DNA from: Candidatus Brocadiaceae bacterium
GTDB taxonomy: Bacteria > Planctomycetota > Brocadiia > SM23-32
Reading direction: 5' to 3'
DNA: 17,492 nucleotides
Assembly (NCBI GenBank): GCA_030615435.1
Contig: JAUWZH010000020.1
Location: 1 to 17,492 of the forward strand
The position numbers were made by a program, and so were the translations under genes. The notes beneath the pieces are model-generated. The model saw nothing but the letters and a program-made list of their open reading frames with translations. It searched no databases and was not told where the DNA came from. The first letter of the stretch is position 1. Every line of letters begins with the position of its first letter. Shown here piece after piece: positions 4,977 to 11,941 of the stretch.

Positions 4977-7706
4977 TCACGGTCGCAGGTCCACGGCGAA
5001 CGGCTTCGATGGCTTTGATATCTTGCCTTCGGCGTCGTTGTAGCTGGCGAACAGGTAGGTCACCTCGCCCGCCGGCAGCTCAGGAATGCTGCGGACGGGC
5101 TCTGTGCTGCGGGCCGAGCTGCGGGCGAGCAGCTTCGCGCCGCGCCCGTCCTCGTGAGGGCTCATCCATACCTGGTATTCCCCCGCATCCGGCACGGGCC
5201 TGATGTCAACTTCCTTCGCAGTGGCTTTCTCGATCACGGGCGCCTCCGCCCCGCCCATTTCGGCCATGCGGGCGATCGGGTTGTCCTCCCCGGCGTAGAG
5301 GAACATCCGGTTGTAGATCCCGTTTACCCCGAACAGCCGGGTGTTGCACAGCACACGAAACGTGATCTGGTTCTTCTGGCCGGGCTTGATCATCCCGCTG
5401 ACGTCCATTTCGAACTGGTGCGGCCTGAACCACTCCACCCTGTACGGGCGGTGCCCGGCGTAACTGCCGTTCACCCATACCCATGCCTCGTTGACGATGG
5501 CCGGCGCGTAAAGGACGACCCTGCGGTGCGTGGCGGGCACTTCGACACTCGTGCGGTACCAGGCGAGCCCCCTGTAGGGCCTCCCCTGCTTGTCGCGCAG
5601 CCCCTGGCTCTGCCAGCCGGCAGTCGTGCGCATGGTTCTCCAATCCGAGTCATCGAAGGCGGGCTCCATCCACCGCTCGAAGATGCCGTCGTCGTGCGGG
5701 TCGGTGCGGAAGCGCGCCTCCTCCGGAAGCACCGCGAGCAGGTCCCCCACCGGGCCGGACATCTTGCGCAGCTCCGAGAGCATCCCACGGCGTTTCCACA
5801 CCATGTCACAGACCGGGTAGGGTTGGTAGTACAGGAACTCGTTGATCTGGCTCAGCTCCTTCCTGATCTCTAGCATGCGGTCGGCCCGCTCGATCGCGGC
5901 GGCGTAGTCACAGTCCTGCTTCGCCTTCTCGAACGCCATGAAATGGCAGATGCAGTCATACATGAGCCGATCCATCCTGACGTGCAGCTTCTCGGTCTCC
6001 GTCTCGGCCAGCCGCTCAGCCTTGCGGATGGACCTGCCCAGCTTCCTGATCAGCCTCTCCGTGTAGATCTGCGGCAGGAACACGTCCTCGTGGCCGTGTT
6101 CTTTGCTCGTGGCAAAAGCATTGTCCAGAGCCTCGAAGAATGCCTTCGCCGGCTTCGCCGCACGCCCGTACCACTTGCCGTAGAAATCGTCGAGGAACGC
6201 GTCCACGTCCGTCTCTGTGTCCCACTCCAGTCGGGCACGGACAATGTGGGTGGGGATGCCCGTCATGCACCAGGCCGCCACGTCCGAATCGAAGAATCCC
6301 CACAGCCCCCACTTCTTCAGCAGGGGCATGTCCACCCGGTCCTTGTGCACCATCGGCGTCAGGGTGTCCTTGGTGATCAGCATGGTGTAGAGGTAACCGT
6401 AGCGCCAGACCTTGTCGCAGAGCTTGCACCAGCGCCTCACCATCTCCCCGTGGTGCTGCATCTGCCAGCAGTGCTCGTCCGCGTAGCTGTGGATGGTGCA
6501 GGCCCAGATGTTGGCGAACATGATCACGAGGTTGCCCGACTTGCCCAGGTCGCCCAGCTCGGGCGGGAGCTCCGGCGGGATGTCCCGGTTCGCGTACCCG
6601 TTGGTGGCGATCACGAAATCCGGGAACTCCTTGTTGACCTCCTTCAGGATGCTGTTGGCGAAGTAGATCCACTCGGTGGTGATGGATGCCTGGGGCATGG
6701 GGTCGCGCGGGTTGGCGCCGAACCCGTCAAAGCCCGGGGACATCTTCCGGCAGTTCTCGCAATAACATCGGGGCGTCCCGTCGGCGGCGGAAAACGCCCA
6801 CCCCCGGGCTCCCTGGCGCGCCTCCTCCTTGATGCGTTCCGTTACATACTGGATGACCTCAGGGTTTGTCATGCAGGGCATGCCCGGGTTCCTGGTACCG
6901 TCCCTGAGCAGCGCAAACCACTCGGGGTGAACCTCCACCTCCTCCTTTGGCGGCAGCAGCGGCACGATTGATCCGTCGCCCGGCACGCCATACCACCCTG
7001 CGATGCCAGGATTCATCTTGTTGTGGATCTTCCACTCTTTCCTTTCGGCGTTCATGTTGCCGCGCCCGTGTGCCCAGTAGTCGCGGATGGCGAAGCTCGG
7101 GCCCTCCCGCACCACCACCTCCTTCACGCCGATGCTGTTTTTCGTCGGCACCACCTCCCCGAACTCGCCCGGCATGAACCAGCGCACCCCGAGGCGGTTG
7201 AGCATCTTGCACACAGCGTAGCGCGTGCCGCGATAGGGCGGGGTGTCATTGCCGGCGAGCACCAGTCGCTCGCCTTTGCACCAGATCACGAACCCCTCGT
7301 CCTGGAGGTTCTTCGTGCGGCCGGTTGGGATGTCGAGCCCGGGAATCTCATCGGTGAGCCGGCTCCTGCCGACAAGCACCAGGGCGCCCCGGGGGGGCCG
7401 TTCGTCGGTCACGATCGGCAGGCGCGCCCCGCTCATTTTCTCCACGTAATGCTGAAGCTCCGTGGCGGCGTCCCACACGTTCCTCGAGGCCCACGCGGCA
7501 TCCGTGGCCTGCTTCGGGTCACCAGGCTTCGCCTCCCTGTCAAGCCCCGCCGCTACCACGATATGCGCGGCGGGCAGGCCGTCCTTGACCAGCGTCAGCT
7601 CGGCGCCCGCAAAAGCGCCCGAGCCGGCTGAAGTAAGGAGAACGATGACCAGTACTAAGGAAAGCCGATAACGTGTTTTGAAATACAACCGTGAACGGTT
7701 ACGCAT
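4977..7706 (-). CDS. Secreted DUF4838 protein with GH67-like N-domain and C-terminal jelly-roll
   Basis: A 909-residue exported protein. Residues 1-33 form a signal peptide (basic start, LSLVLVIVLLTSAGSGAFA, then G34). Next comes an alpha-glucuronidase-N-like domain (~85-175: SGARLPIV, GFVIWCKGERLVLAGND, GTRYAVCKMLNRLGVRWFMP), as in DUF4838 proteins. The central barrel-like region has WAFSAADG and a CYCENC cluster (Cys314, Cys316, Cys319), and ends DVDAFLDDFYGKWYG (~500-515). After a helical segment, a galactose-binding/GH2-type jelly-roll runs ~665-806 (FDDSDWRTM, VWVNGSYAGH), followed by an Ig/Fn3-like tail. DUF4838 proteins are common in polysaccharide degraders, but their substrate is not established, so glycan breakdown is an inference. 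The start is ATG 7706 with GGGAG 7 bp upstream; the open frame above it is not used because it runs into the opposite-strand gene. Confidence 0.88.
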   Translation of the reverse strand: MRNRSRLYFKTRYRLSLVLVIVLLTSAGSGAFAGAELTLVKDGLPAAHIVVAAGLDREAKPGDPKQATDAAWASRNVWDAATELQHYVEKMSGARLPIVTDERPPRGALVLVGRSRLTDEIPGLDIPTGRTKNLQDEGFVIWCKGERLVLAGNDTPPYRGTRYAVCKMLNRLGVRWFMPGEFGEVVPTKNSIGVKEVVVREGPSFAIRDYWAHGRGNMNAERKEWKIHNKMNPGIAGWYGVPGDGSIVPLLPPKEEVEVHPEWFALLRDGTRNPGMPCMTNPEVIQYVTERIKEEARQGARGWAFSAADGTPRCYCENCRKMSPGFDGFGANPRDPMPQASITTEWIYFANSILKEVNKEFPDFVIATNGYANRDIPPELPPELGDLGKSGNLVIMFANIWACTIHSYADEHCWQMQHHGEMVRRWCKLCDKVWRYGYLYTMLITKDTLTPMVHKDRVDMPLLKKWGLWGFFDSDVAAWCMTGIPTHIVRARLEWDTETDVDAFLDDFYGKWYGRAAKPAKAFFEALDNAFATSKEHGHEDVFLPQIYTERLIRKLGRSIRKAERLAETETEKLHVRMDRLMYDCICHFMAFEKAKQDCDYAAAIERADRMLEIRKELSQINEFLYYQPYPVCDMVWKRRGMLSELRKMSGPVGDLLAVLPEEARFRTDPHDDGIFERWMEPAFDDSDWRTMRTTAGWQSQGLRDKQGRPYRGLAWYRTSVEVPATHRRVVLYAPAIVNEAWVWVNGSYAGHRPYRVEWFRPHQFEMDVSGMIKPGQKNQITFRVLCNTRLFGVNGIYNRMFLYAGEDNPIARMAEMGGAEAPVIEKATAKEVDIRPVPDAGEYQVWMSPHEDGRGAKLLARSSARSTEPVRSIPELPAGEVTYLFASYNDAEGKISKPSKPFAVDLRP

Positions 7707-7773
7707 CTGCAATCTCCCAATTGTCCAGAGAGCATTTTCGGGTTTCCCGTCGCTGAGGAAACCGGAGATCGTG

Positions 7774-7802
7774 ATTCTCCTGCCGTCGCTGCAGATAGTC
7801 AA
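7774..7802 (-). promoter_or_regulatory. Putative promoter of the DUF4838 gene
   Basis: On the minus strand, TTGACT (7802-7797, 5 of 6) and GAGAAT (7779-7774, 4 of 6) are separated by exactly 17 bp. The predicted transcript would start near 7767 and give a ~60-base leader with a GGGAG ribosome-binding site before ATG 7706. Confidence 0.45.
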
Positions 7803-7813
7803 GAGGAAACATG

Positions 7814-7875
7814 CGTGGGAGAGACTGAAAACCTGTCGCCGAGACAGGCTTTCCCACGGACAGGACGGTCTCTCC
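7814..7875. promoter_or_regulatory. Nested and competing inverted repeats between two divergent promoters
   Basis: Three arm pairs overlap. CCTGTC (7832-7837) pairs with GACAGG (7843-7848) over a 5-base loop. CGTGGGA (7814-7820) pairs with TCCCACG (7852-7858) outside it. GGAGAGAC (7818-7825) pairs with GTCTCTCC (7868-7875), and cannot form together with the second pair. The element lies just upstream of both predicted promoters, outside both predicted transcripts, so a DNA operator for the divergent genes is likelier than a riboswitch. If transcription starts further out, alternative RNA folds would be possible. Confidence 0.5.
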
Positions 7876-7920
7876 TTGGCTTCCGTCAAGCCGGCGGCAC
7901 CTCGAGGATTGCCGCTGGAG

Positions 7921-7949
7921 TTTTCGTCTACTGAAAGCCCGTGTATAAT
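7921..7949 (+). promoter_or_regulatory. Putative sigma70-type promoter for the ACT/rtcA pair
   Basis: A perfect TATAAT (7944-7949) is preceded at 17 bp by TTTTCG (7921-7926, 3 of 6). The predicted start is near 7956, about 54 bases ahead of the ACT gene ATG, leaving room for the GGAG ribosome-binding site at 7997-8000. Confidence 0.55.
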
Positions 7950-8009
7950 CTCCTTGGGTTGCTGCACGGAGGCAGCATCTGGAGGCAACGCTTTCTGGAG
8001 TGCAGATGC

Positions 8010-8405
8010 ATGGAGACAGCAACGCAGTTTTCCGTGGCTCTGGGCAACAGGCCGGGCAAGCTGGCCGCCTTGTGCGGCCTTCTGGCCGACGCGAAAGTGA
8101 ACATCGTTGCCCTCACGGTGGCCGAGAGCGCCGACCTGTCCATCGTGCGGCTGGTCGTGGACCAACCGAAGGTGGCGACCGAGACCCTCAAGAAACACGG
8201 GATGCTCTTCCAGACCGAGGAGGTGCTCGCTGTCGAACTGCCGGACAAGGTGGGGATGATGGCGAAAGTTGCATTCAAGCTCGCCGCGAAAAAGGTGAAT
8301 ATCAACTACGTCTATGGGAGCACCACCCCCGGCCTCGGCGGGACGACGGTAATGCTCAGCGTAGACAAGAAAGCAGTGGCAATCAGGGCGCTGGCCGACC
8401 TTTGA
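8010..8405 (+). CDS. Tandem ACT-domain protein
   Basis: 131 residues made of two ACT folds and nothing else. The first is at ~5-65 (FSVALGNRPGKLAALCGLLADAKVNIVAL), the second at ~70-131 (VLAVELPDKVGMMAKVAFKLAAKKVNINYVYGS). The N-R-P-G-K-L and D-K-V-G-M-M turns are where ACT domains bind amino acids or other small ligands at dimer interfaces. Stand-alone two-ACT proteins of this kind are usually annotated as amino-acid-binding regulators with no known partner. The start is ATG 8010, with GGAG 9 bp upstream and the first beta strand directly after it; the frame is open upstream but runs through the promoter. It sits 35 bp ahead of rtcA and is probably co-transcribed. No obvious metabolic link to RNA cyclisation is visible. 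Confidence 0.85.
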   Translation: METATQFSVALGNRPGKLAALCGLLADAKVNIVALTVAESADLSIVRLVVDQPKVATETLKKHGMLFQTEEVLAVELPDKVGMMAKVAFKLAAKKVNINYVYGSTTPGLGGTTVMLSVDKKAVAIRALADL

Positions 8406-8440
8406 TCTTGCGTGCTCCTTGAGATCGAGCGGACCGCGAG

Positions 8441-9469
8441 GTGCAAAGCAAAGGGCTTGTCGAACTGGACGGTTCGTATCTCGAGGGCGGCGGGCAGATC
8501 CTGCGCACCGCTGTGGGGCTCTCCGCCGTCACCGGCCGCGCATGGCGCATCTTCAACATCCGCAAGGGCCGCAAGACGCCTGGGCTGCGGGCACAACACC
8601 TGCGGGGCATCCTGGCAGTGGCGCGGCTGTGTGGGGCGGACCTCACGGGGGCCGAGCTTGGCTCTACGGAGGTCGAGTTCCGCCCGAAGGGGCCGGCGCA
8701 GCAGCGGCACCTGTCCGTTGACGTGGGCACGGCGGGGGCGGTGACGCTGGTGCTGCAGGCGCTGATGATCCCACTGGTGCGCTCGCCCCGACCGGTGACG
8801 GTCCAGGTCACTGGCGGCACGCACGTGCGCTGGGCGCCGGTGGTGGACTACTTCGAGCATGTGTTTGTCTACTACCTCCGGGCAATGGGCTGCGGGGCGA
8901 GTCTGCTCGTCGAGCGCCACGGGTTCTACCCGAGAGGCGGCGGAAAGGTGATGGTGGCCGTTCGGCCGGGGGAACCCCGGGCAGTGGAATGGACGCAGAG
9001 GGGCGCATTCCGGCGGAACGTCGCCTGGAGCGTGGCGAGCGAAGGTCTGAAGAAGGCCCGCGTCGCGGAACGCCAGATAGAAGGCGCCAGCCGCCAGATG
9101 GCGCTCGCTGAGGAGCACGTCTCCTACGTTCCTTCCAGCTCGACGGGCTCGGCCATCCTGATCTGCGCGAACTACGAGGGAGCAGTGCTCGGGGCCTCGG
9201 TCCTGGGGGAGCGCGGCAAGCCGGCGGAGAAGGTGGGCTGTGAGTGCGCACTGGCATTGACAAGGCTGGATCACACCGGCGCCTGTCTGGACGAGCACAT
9301 GGCGGACCAGATCCTCCCATACATGGCGCTGGCGCCACAGGACAGCCGGGCGAGCGTGGCGGGGATAACGAAACACTGCCGCACGAACGTCTGGGTCATC
9401 GAGCAATTCCTTCCAGTGCGCTTCCTGCTCGACGCGGAGCGATGCACAATCACGTGCCGACACGTGTAG
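8441..9469 (+). CDS. rtcA: RNA 3'-terminal phosphate cyclase
   Basis: 342 residues, the normal length. RtcA converts an RNA 3'-phosphate into a 2',3'-cyclic phosphate using ATP through a covalent enzyme-AMP intermediate. Present are LDGSYLEGGGQILRTAVGLS (9-28), RKGRKTPGLRAQHL (41-54), GTAGAVTLVLQALMIP (96-111), the HGFYPRGGGKV loop (160-170), and DEHMADQILPYMALA (284-298), where His286 is the histidine that becomes adenylylated. All motifs look intact. The start is GTG 8441, since the conserved LDGSxLEGGGQ motif begins 8 residues later; the ribosome-binding site is weak. In enterobacteria rtcA lies with rtcB under RtcR. Here its partner is the ACT gene, and no rtcB or sigma54 regulator is in view. 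Function in this organism is likely RNA end repair or healing, by inference. Confidence 0.95.
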   Translation: MQSKGLVELDGSYLEGGGQILRTAVGLSAVTGRAWRIFNIRKGRKTPGLRAQHLRGILAVARLCGADLTGAELGSTEVEFRPKGPAQQRHLSVDVGTAGAVTLVLQALMIPLVRSPRPVTVQVTGGTHVRWAPVVDYFEHVFVYYLRAMGCGASLLVERHGFYPRGGGKVMVAVRPGEPRAVEWTQRGAFRRNVAWSVASEGLKKARVAERQIEGASRQMALAEEHVSYVPSSSTGSAILICANYEGAVLGASVLGERGKPAEKVGCECALALTRLDHTGACLDEHMADQILPYMALAPQDSRASVAGITKHCRTNVWVIEQFLPVRFLLDAERCTITCRHV

Positions 9470-9523
9470 GCCCTCCCAGAGGCGAGAAACCGGAGCAAGT
9501 CCCCGACGGACCTGCCGCCCGCG

Positions 9524-9552
9524 TTGACAGGACGCCAGGGATGATATATCTT
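9524..9552 (+). promoter_or_regulatory. Putative orphan promoter
   Basis: TTGACA (9524-9529, perfect) is followed at 17 bp by TATCTT (9547-9552, 4 of 6); TATATC (9545-9550) at 15 bp is an alternative. No plus-strand gene of normal size follows before 13269. A transcript from here would be a small RNA, a leader-type mRNA, or antisense to the 3' end of the UbiA gene. Confidence 0.4.
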
Positions 9553-9622
9553 CATTCTGGTGCGCCGAAAGATGTAGAGGCCAGCGACTGCACGATCTCG
9601 GTTCATGAGGAGGAGCCCGGGA

Positions 9623-9658
9623 ATGTGCCTTTCGAACGTGCACGCTGACCGGGAATAG
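9623..9658 (+). CDS. Possible 11-residue peptide (MCLSNVHADRE)
   Basis: ATG 9623 has a perfect AGGAGG (9608-9613) 9 bp upstream and reads 11 codons to TAG. An in-frame ATG at 9605 overlaps the same ribosome-binding site, but that site would not serve it. It lies ~70 bases past the orphan promoter. I do not recognise the peptide. It may be chance, a leader peptide or a modified-peptide precursor. Confidence 0.2.
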   Translation: MCLSNVHADRE

Positions 9659-9732
9659 GAAAATACTCTCATCCTGGAAGATGCGCCCCGTCGGCTTTCT
9701 GGACGGACAAACAGGTCTCTCGAGCTGGGGAT

Positions 9733-9828
9733 TCAGAAACTAGAAGAACCGTCCTCTGGGTGCGGCGGGGGCGTGGTGTAGCCCCGGCGACGAACCGCGG
9801 TCGCTTCCACGACAGAAAGAAGCTTCAC
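9733..9828 (-). CDS. Possible 31-residue small ORF overlapping the UbiA stop
   Basis: GTG 9828 overlaps the TGA of the prenyltransferase gene as GTGA, with GGAAGGGG just upstream, and reads 31 residues: MKLLSVVEATAVRRRGYTTP, then a short Pro/His/Ser tail. The overlap is what translational coupling would look like and would make it the last gene of the QueG-like/rSAM/UbiA set. I know no family for it. A chance ORF is quite possible. Confidence 0.2.
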   Translation of the reverse strand: MKLLSVVEATAVRRRGYTTPPPHPEDGSSSF

Positions 9829-10760
9829 CCCCTTCCATCGCAGCGGTATCGAAATGAGTGCCAGGACTCGACCAAGACCAGCAGAGCCACCACTCCCGAT
9901 ACACTCCACATGGCTGGTTCGCGCAAGGAGAGACGGGCAAGAAGCAGAAGCGGGACGAGGCGAAACAGGACGTAGGTGAGGCCCAGATAGGTCCAATGCA
10001 GCTCCCGCAGCAGCGCGGAGGCGCTTTCGGAGCGCCGCACGAGCCTGCTGTACAGCCCGACCGCCAGGACTACTACGGCCCCCGACCCGGCGACGGCCAG
10101 GCGCCACGACGTCAGCGAGAGCGCCACAAAGATCAGCGTGCCCAGCAACCAGACAGAGGCCAGCAGGACCGCCCATTTCAGTGACCGACGCCCCCGTTCG
10201 ACGCCCACCGCGACGCAGTATGTCAGCACCCCATTACGTCGGTCTGATTCGCAGTCAACGACCTGGTGGAAATGGAGGTTGACCCACTTGTCCAGGAGCA
10301 CGGCCGGAGCGAGCACCGCCAGAGCTGGCCAATGCGATCCCATCCAGGCCCAGGGCACAACGACGAAGGCAAACATGCTGCTGGAGCTATACGCCAGTGG
10401 GCCCAGGAGTCCCCGCGTCTTGAGGCGCACAGGGCGCACCGAGTAGCAAAGCCCCAGCGCTGCTGCTGCGAGATAGGCCCCCAGCGCGCCCGCGCCGTCG
10501 GCCAGCCCCGAATTCAGCGCGCCGAGCCCGTACAGCAGCGCCACGAGCGCAACACTCCAGCGGAGCGAGAAGCGTAGTATCCACCGCTCCTTGCCTGAGG
10601 CGCGGTCAATCTGCACGTCGGTGAGGTCGTTCGCCAGGATGCTCGCTGCACTCCAGCAGGCAACCGTCGCGAACACCCGAAAGCACCTCAGCCACGCATC
10701 TTCCCCGTCGCCCAGGCCACCCGTCGAGAGGATGACCGCCAACGGCAGCCAGAGGCTCAT
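9825..10760 (-). CDS. UbiA-family membrane prenyltransferase
   Basis: 311 residues with about eight to nine hydrophobic helices. UbiA enzymes move a polyprenyl or phytyl chain from its diphosphate onto an aromatic or other acceptor in the membrane. The first Mg-diphosphate motif is NDLTDVQIDRASGKER (Asn44, Asp45, Asp48, Asp52) and the second is LHFHQVVDCESDRRNG (Asp169, Asp173). YSVRPVRLKTRGLLGPLAY (106-124) is the typical central loop. The acceptor cannot be read from sequence. The start ATG 10760 has no good ribosome-binding site, and the first membrane segment is short; an upstream non-ATG start such as CTG 10829 is possible, the frame being open to about 10835. The gene is 65 bp downstream of the rSAM gene on the same strand and probably in the same transcript. 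Confidence 0.88.
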   Translation of the reverse strand: MSLWLPLAVILSTGGLGDGEDAWLRCFRVFATVACWSAASILANDLTDVQIDRASGKERWILRFSLRWSVALVALLYGLGALNSGLADGAGALGAYLAAAALGLCYSVRPVRLKTRGLLGPLAYSSSSMFAFVVVPWAWMGSHWPALAVLAPAVLLDKWVNLHFHQVVDCESDRRNGVLTYCVAVGVERGRRSLKWAVLLASVWLLGTLIFVALSLTSWRLAVAGSGAVVVLAVGLYSRLVRRSESASALLRELHWTYLGLTYVLFRLVPLLLLARLSLREPAMWSVSGVVALLVLVESWHSFRYRCDGRG

Positions 10761-10825
10761 CGTCTTGACTAGGCCCCGCCTGCCCCACAGGGGCCCCGAG
10801 GGCCTCTTTCCACAGAGGGATGGCC

Positions 10826-11941
10826 TCAGGACGTCTCATGGCCCTTATCCCTCGAAGCGGCAAACATACGCTTCCGGAGCGGACAAGCCCTGTCCAGGCC
10901 ATCAAGCCTGCCGGTCAGCGCGAAAGCCGATGCCCGACAACCCCCTCCGCAGACCTCCACATGCGGGCAGTCCACACATATCCCGTGCTCCTGCGGGTGG
11001 CGCAGCATCTCACAAAGGGGCGAGTCGCGAAACGTGTCCTGGAGGTCATCCTCTCGGATGTTCCCCACGTATGCCTCTTCCACGTCCAGGCACACACAGG
11101 GCGAGAGCCACCCGGTGGGATTGATGGTCAGGCGGTCCCGACCTGCGATGCAGCCGCGGTAAACGACCCGAATCCGCTTCTCCAGCCGCCTCATTCCCGG
11201 ATGGTACTGCGCCCAGGGGATGTACATCTCGACGAGCCAGTGCTTGGGCAGTGCAGTGAAGTGATCGAAGACAGGGCCGAGCAGGCCCAAGAAGTCTGCG
11301 TCCTGGGGAAATGCGTCTGCTATGCGCCGCATGTGCACCGGACAGTGGACGGTGACGGTGGACCATCCTTCGGAGCAGGCGCGGTCCAGGAGCTGAGGGA
11401 TGCCGGGCAGCGTCGCAGGTGTAAGCCGAACGGAGACTGTCGTGTGGAACCCATGCTCTTTTATGCTGCGCAGCGCTTCCAGTGCGGACGGAAGCGCTTC
11501 GGGCGAGGTGCCGTGCGTCTCCCGGTAAAGACGAGGGTCCAGCGTGTCCAGGCTGATCTGAAAGGATTTCGTCAGGGTCTCCCCGCGCAGGCGGTCCAGA
11601 AGCTCGTCCGTCAGCAGGCTGCCGTTAGACGCAAAGCGCACAGTCATGCCCAGCTCGGCCATGCAGGCGAGGATCTCGACGATATCGTCCCGCATGAACG
11701 GCTCTCCGCCGGAGATAATGATGTCCCCCACGCCGGCGTCATGGGCGCGGCGCACCACGTCTTTTGCCTCCTCGGTCGTCAGCTCTTCGGGACCCCCACT
11801 TCCCGCATCGGTGAAACAGATCTTGCAGCGATAGTTGCAGGCGTAAGTTATGTTCCAGAAAAGCTGCCGCAGCGGCGAAGGCTCCATCCACGCCCGTTCG
11901 CTGGTGTGGCCGGGTTTAAGTTTCAGCTTCACGTCAAGCAT
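10826..11941 (-). CDS. Radical SAM enzyme with SPASM-type C-terminal Fe-S domain
   Basis: 371 residues. The radical SAM cluster motif is CNYRCKIC (Cys35, Cys39, Cys42), the SAM-binding GGEP is at 78-81, and later strands (VRFASNGSLL, FQISLDT) follow the usual barrel. The C-terminal part holds nine cysteines (264, 282, 284, 310, 322, 325, 331, 335, 353) in the GCIAGRDRLTINPTGWLSPC ... CxxCPHVEVCGGGCRA pattern of SPASM domains, which bind one or two extra 4Fe-4S clusters. SPASM enzymes modify peptides (PqqE, mycofactocin, thioether RiPPs), proteins (anaerobic sulfatase maturases) or small molecules such as heme precursors. The substrate here is unknown. Its ATG overlaps the end of the QueG-like gene by 8 bp, so the two are translationally coupled. 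Confidence 0.92.
   Translation of the reverse strand: MLDVKLKLKPGHTSERAWMEPSPLRQLFWNITYACNYRCKICFTDAGSGGPEELTTEEAKDVVRRAHDAGVGDIIISGGEPFMRDDIVEILACMAELGMTVRFASNGSLLTDELLDRLRGETLTKSFQISLDTLDPRLYRETHGTSPEALPSALEALRSIKEHGFHTTVSVRLTPATLPGIPQLLDRACSEGWSTVTVHCPVHMRRIADAFPQDADFLGLLGPVFDHFTALPKHWLVEMYIPWAQYHPGMRRLEKRIRVVYRGCIAGRDRLTINPTGWLSPCVCLDVEEAYVGNIREDDLQDTFRDSPLCEMLRHPQEHGICVDCPHVEVCGGGCRASAFALTGRLDGLDRACPLRKRMFAASRDKGHETS

Larger units (their letters stand above)
9470..9824. other. 355-bp gap between rtcA and the UbiA gene, with an orphan promoter and small ORFs
   Basis: The two flanking large genes converge here, so no promoter is needed, yet a perfect TTGACA occurs at 9524 with -10-like TATCTT or TATATC behind it. 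A tiny plus-strand ORF with a strong ribosome-binding site follows at 9623, and a 31-codon minus-strand ORF overlaps the UbiA stop. No clear intrinsic terminator was found for either neighbour. Confidence 0.5.

Noticed and set aside
7707..8198. An upstream extension of the DUF4838 reading frame
   Set aside because: It would place 164 residues before a clear signal peptide and overlap the ACT gene. ATG 7706 has its own ribosome-binding site and promoter.
8312..9643. A 443-codon minus-strand open frame opposite rtcA
   Set aside because: Shadow of rtcA; no family resemblance, low-complexity composition, and it ends inside the ACT gene.
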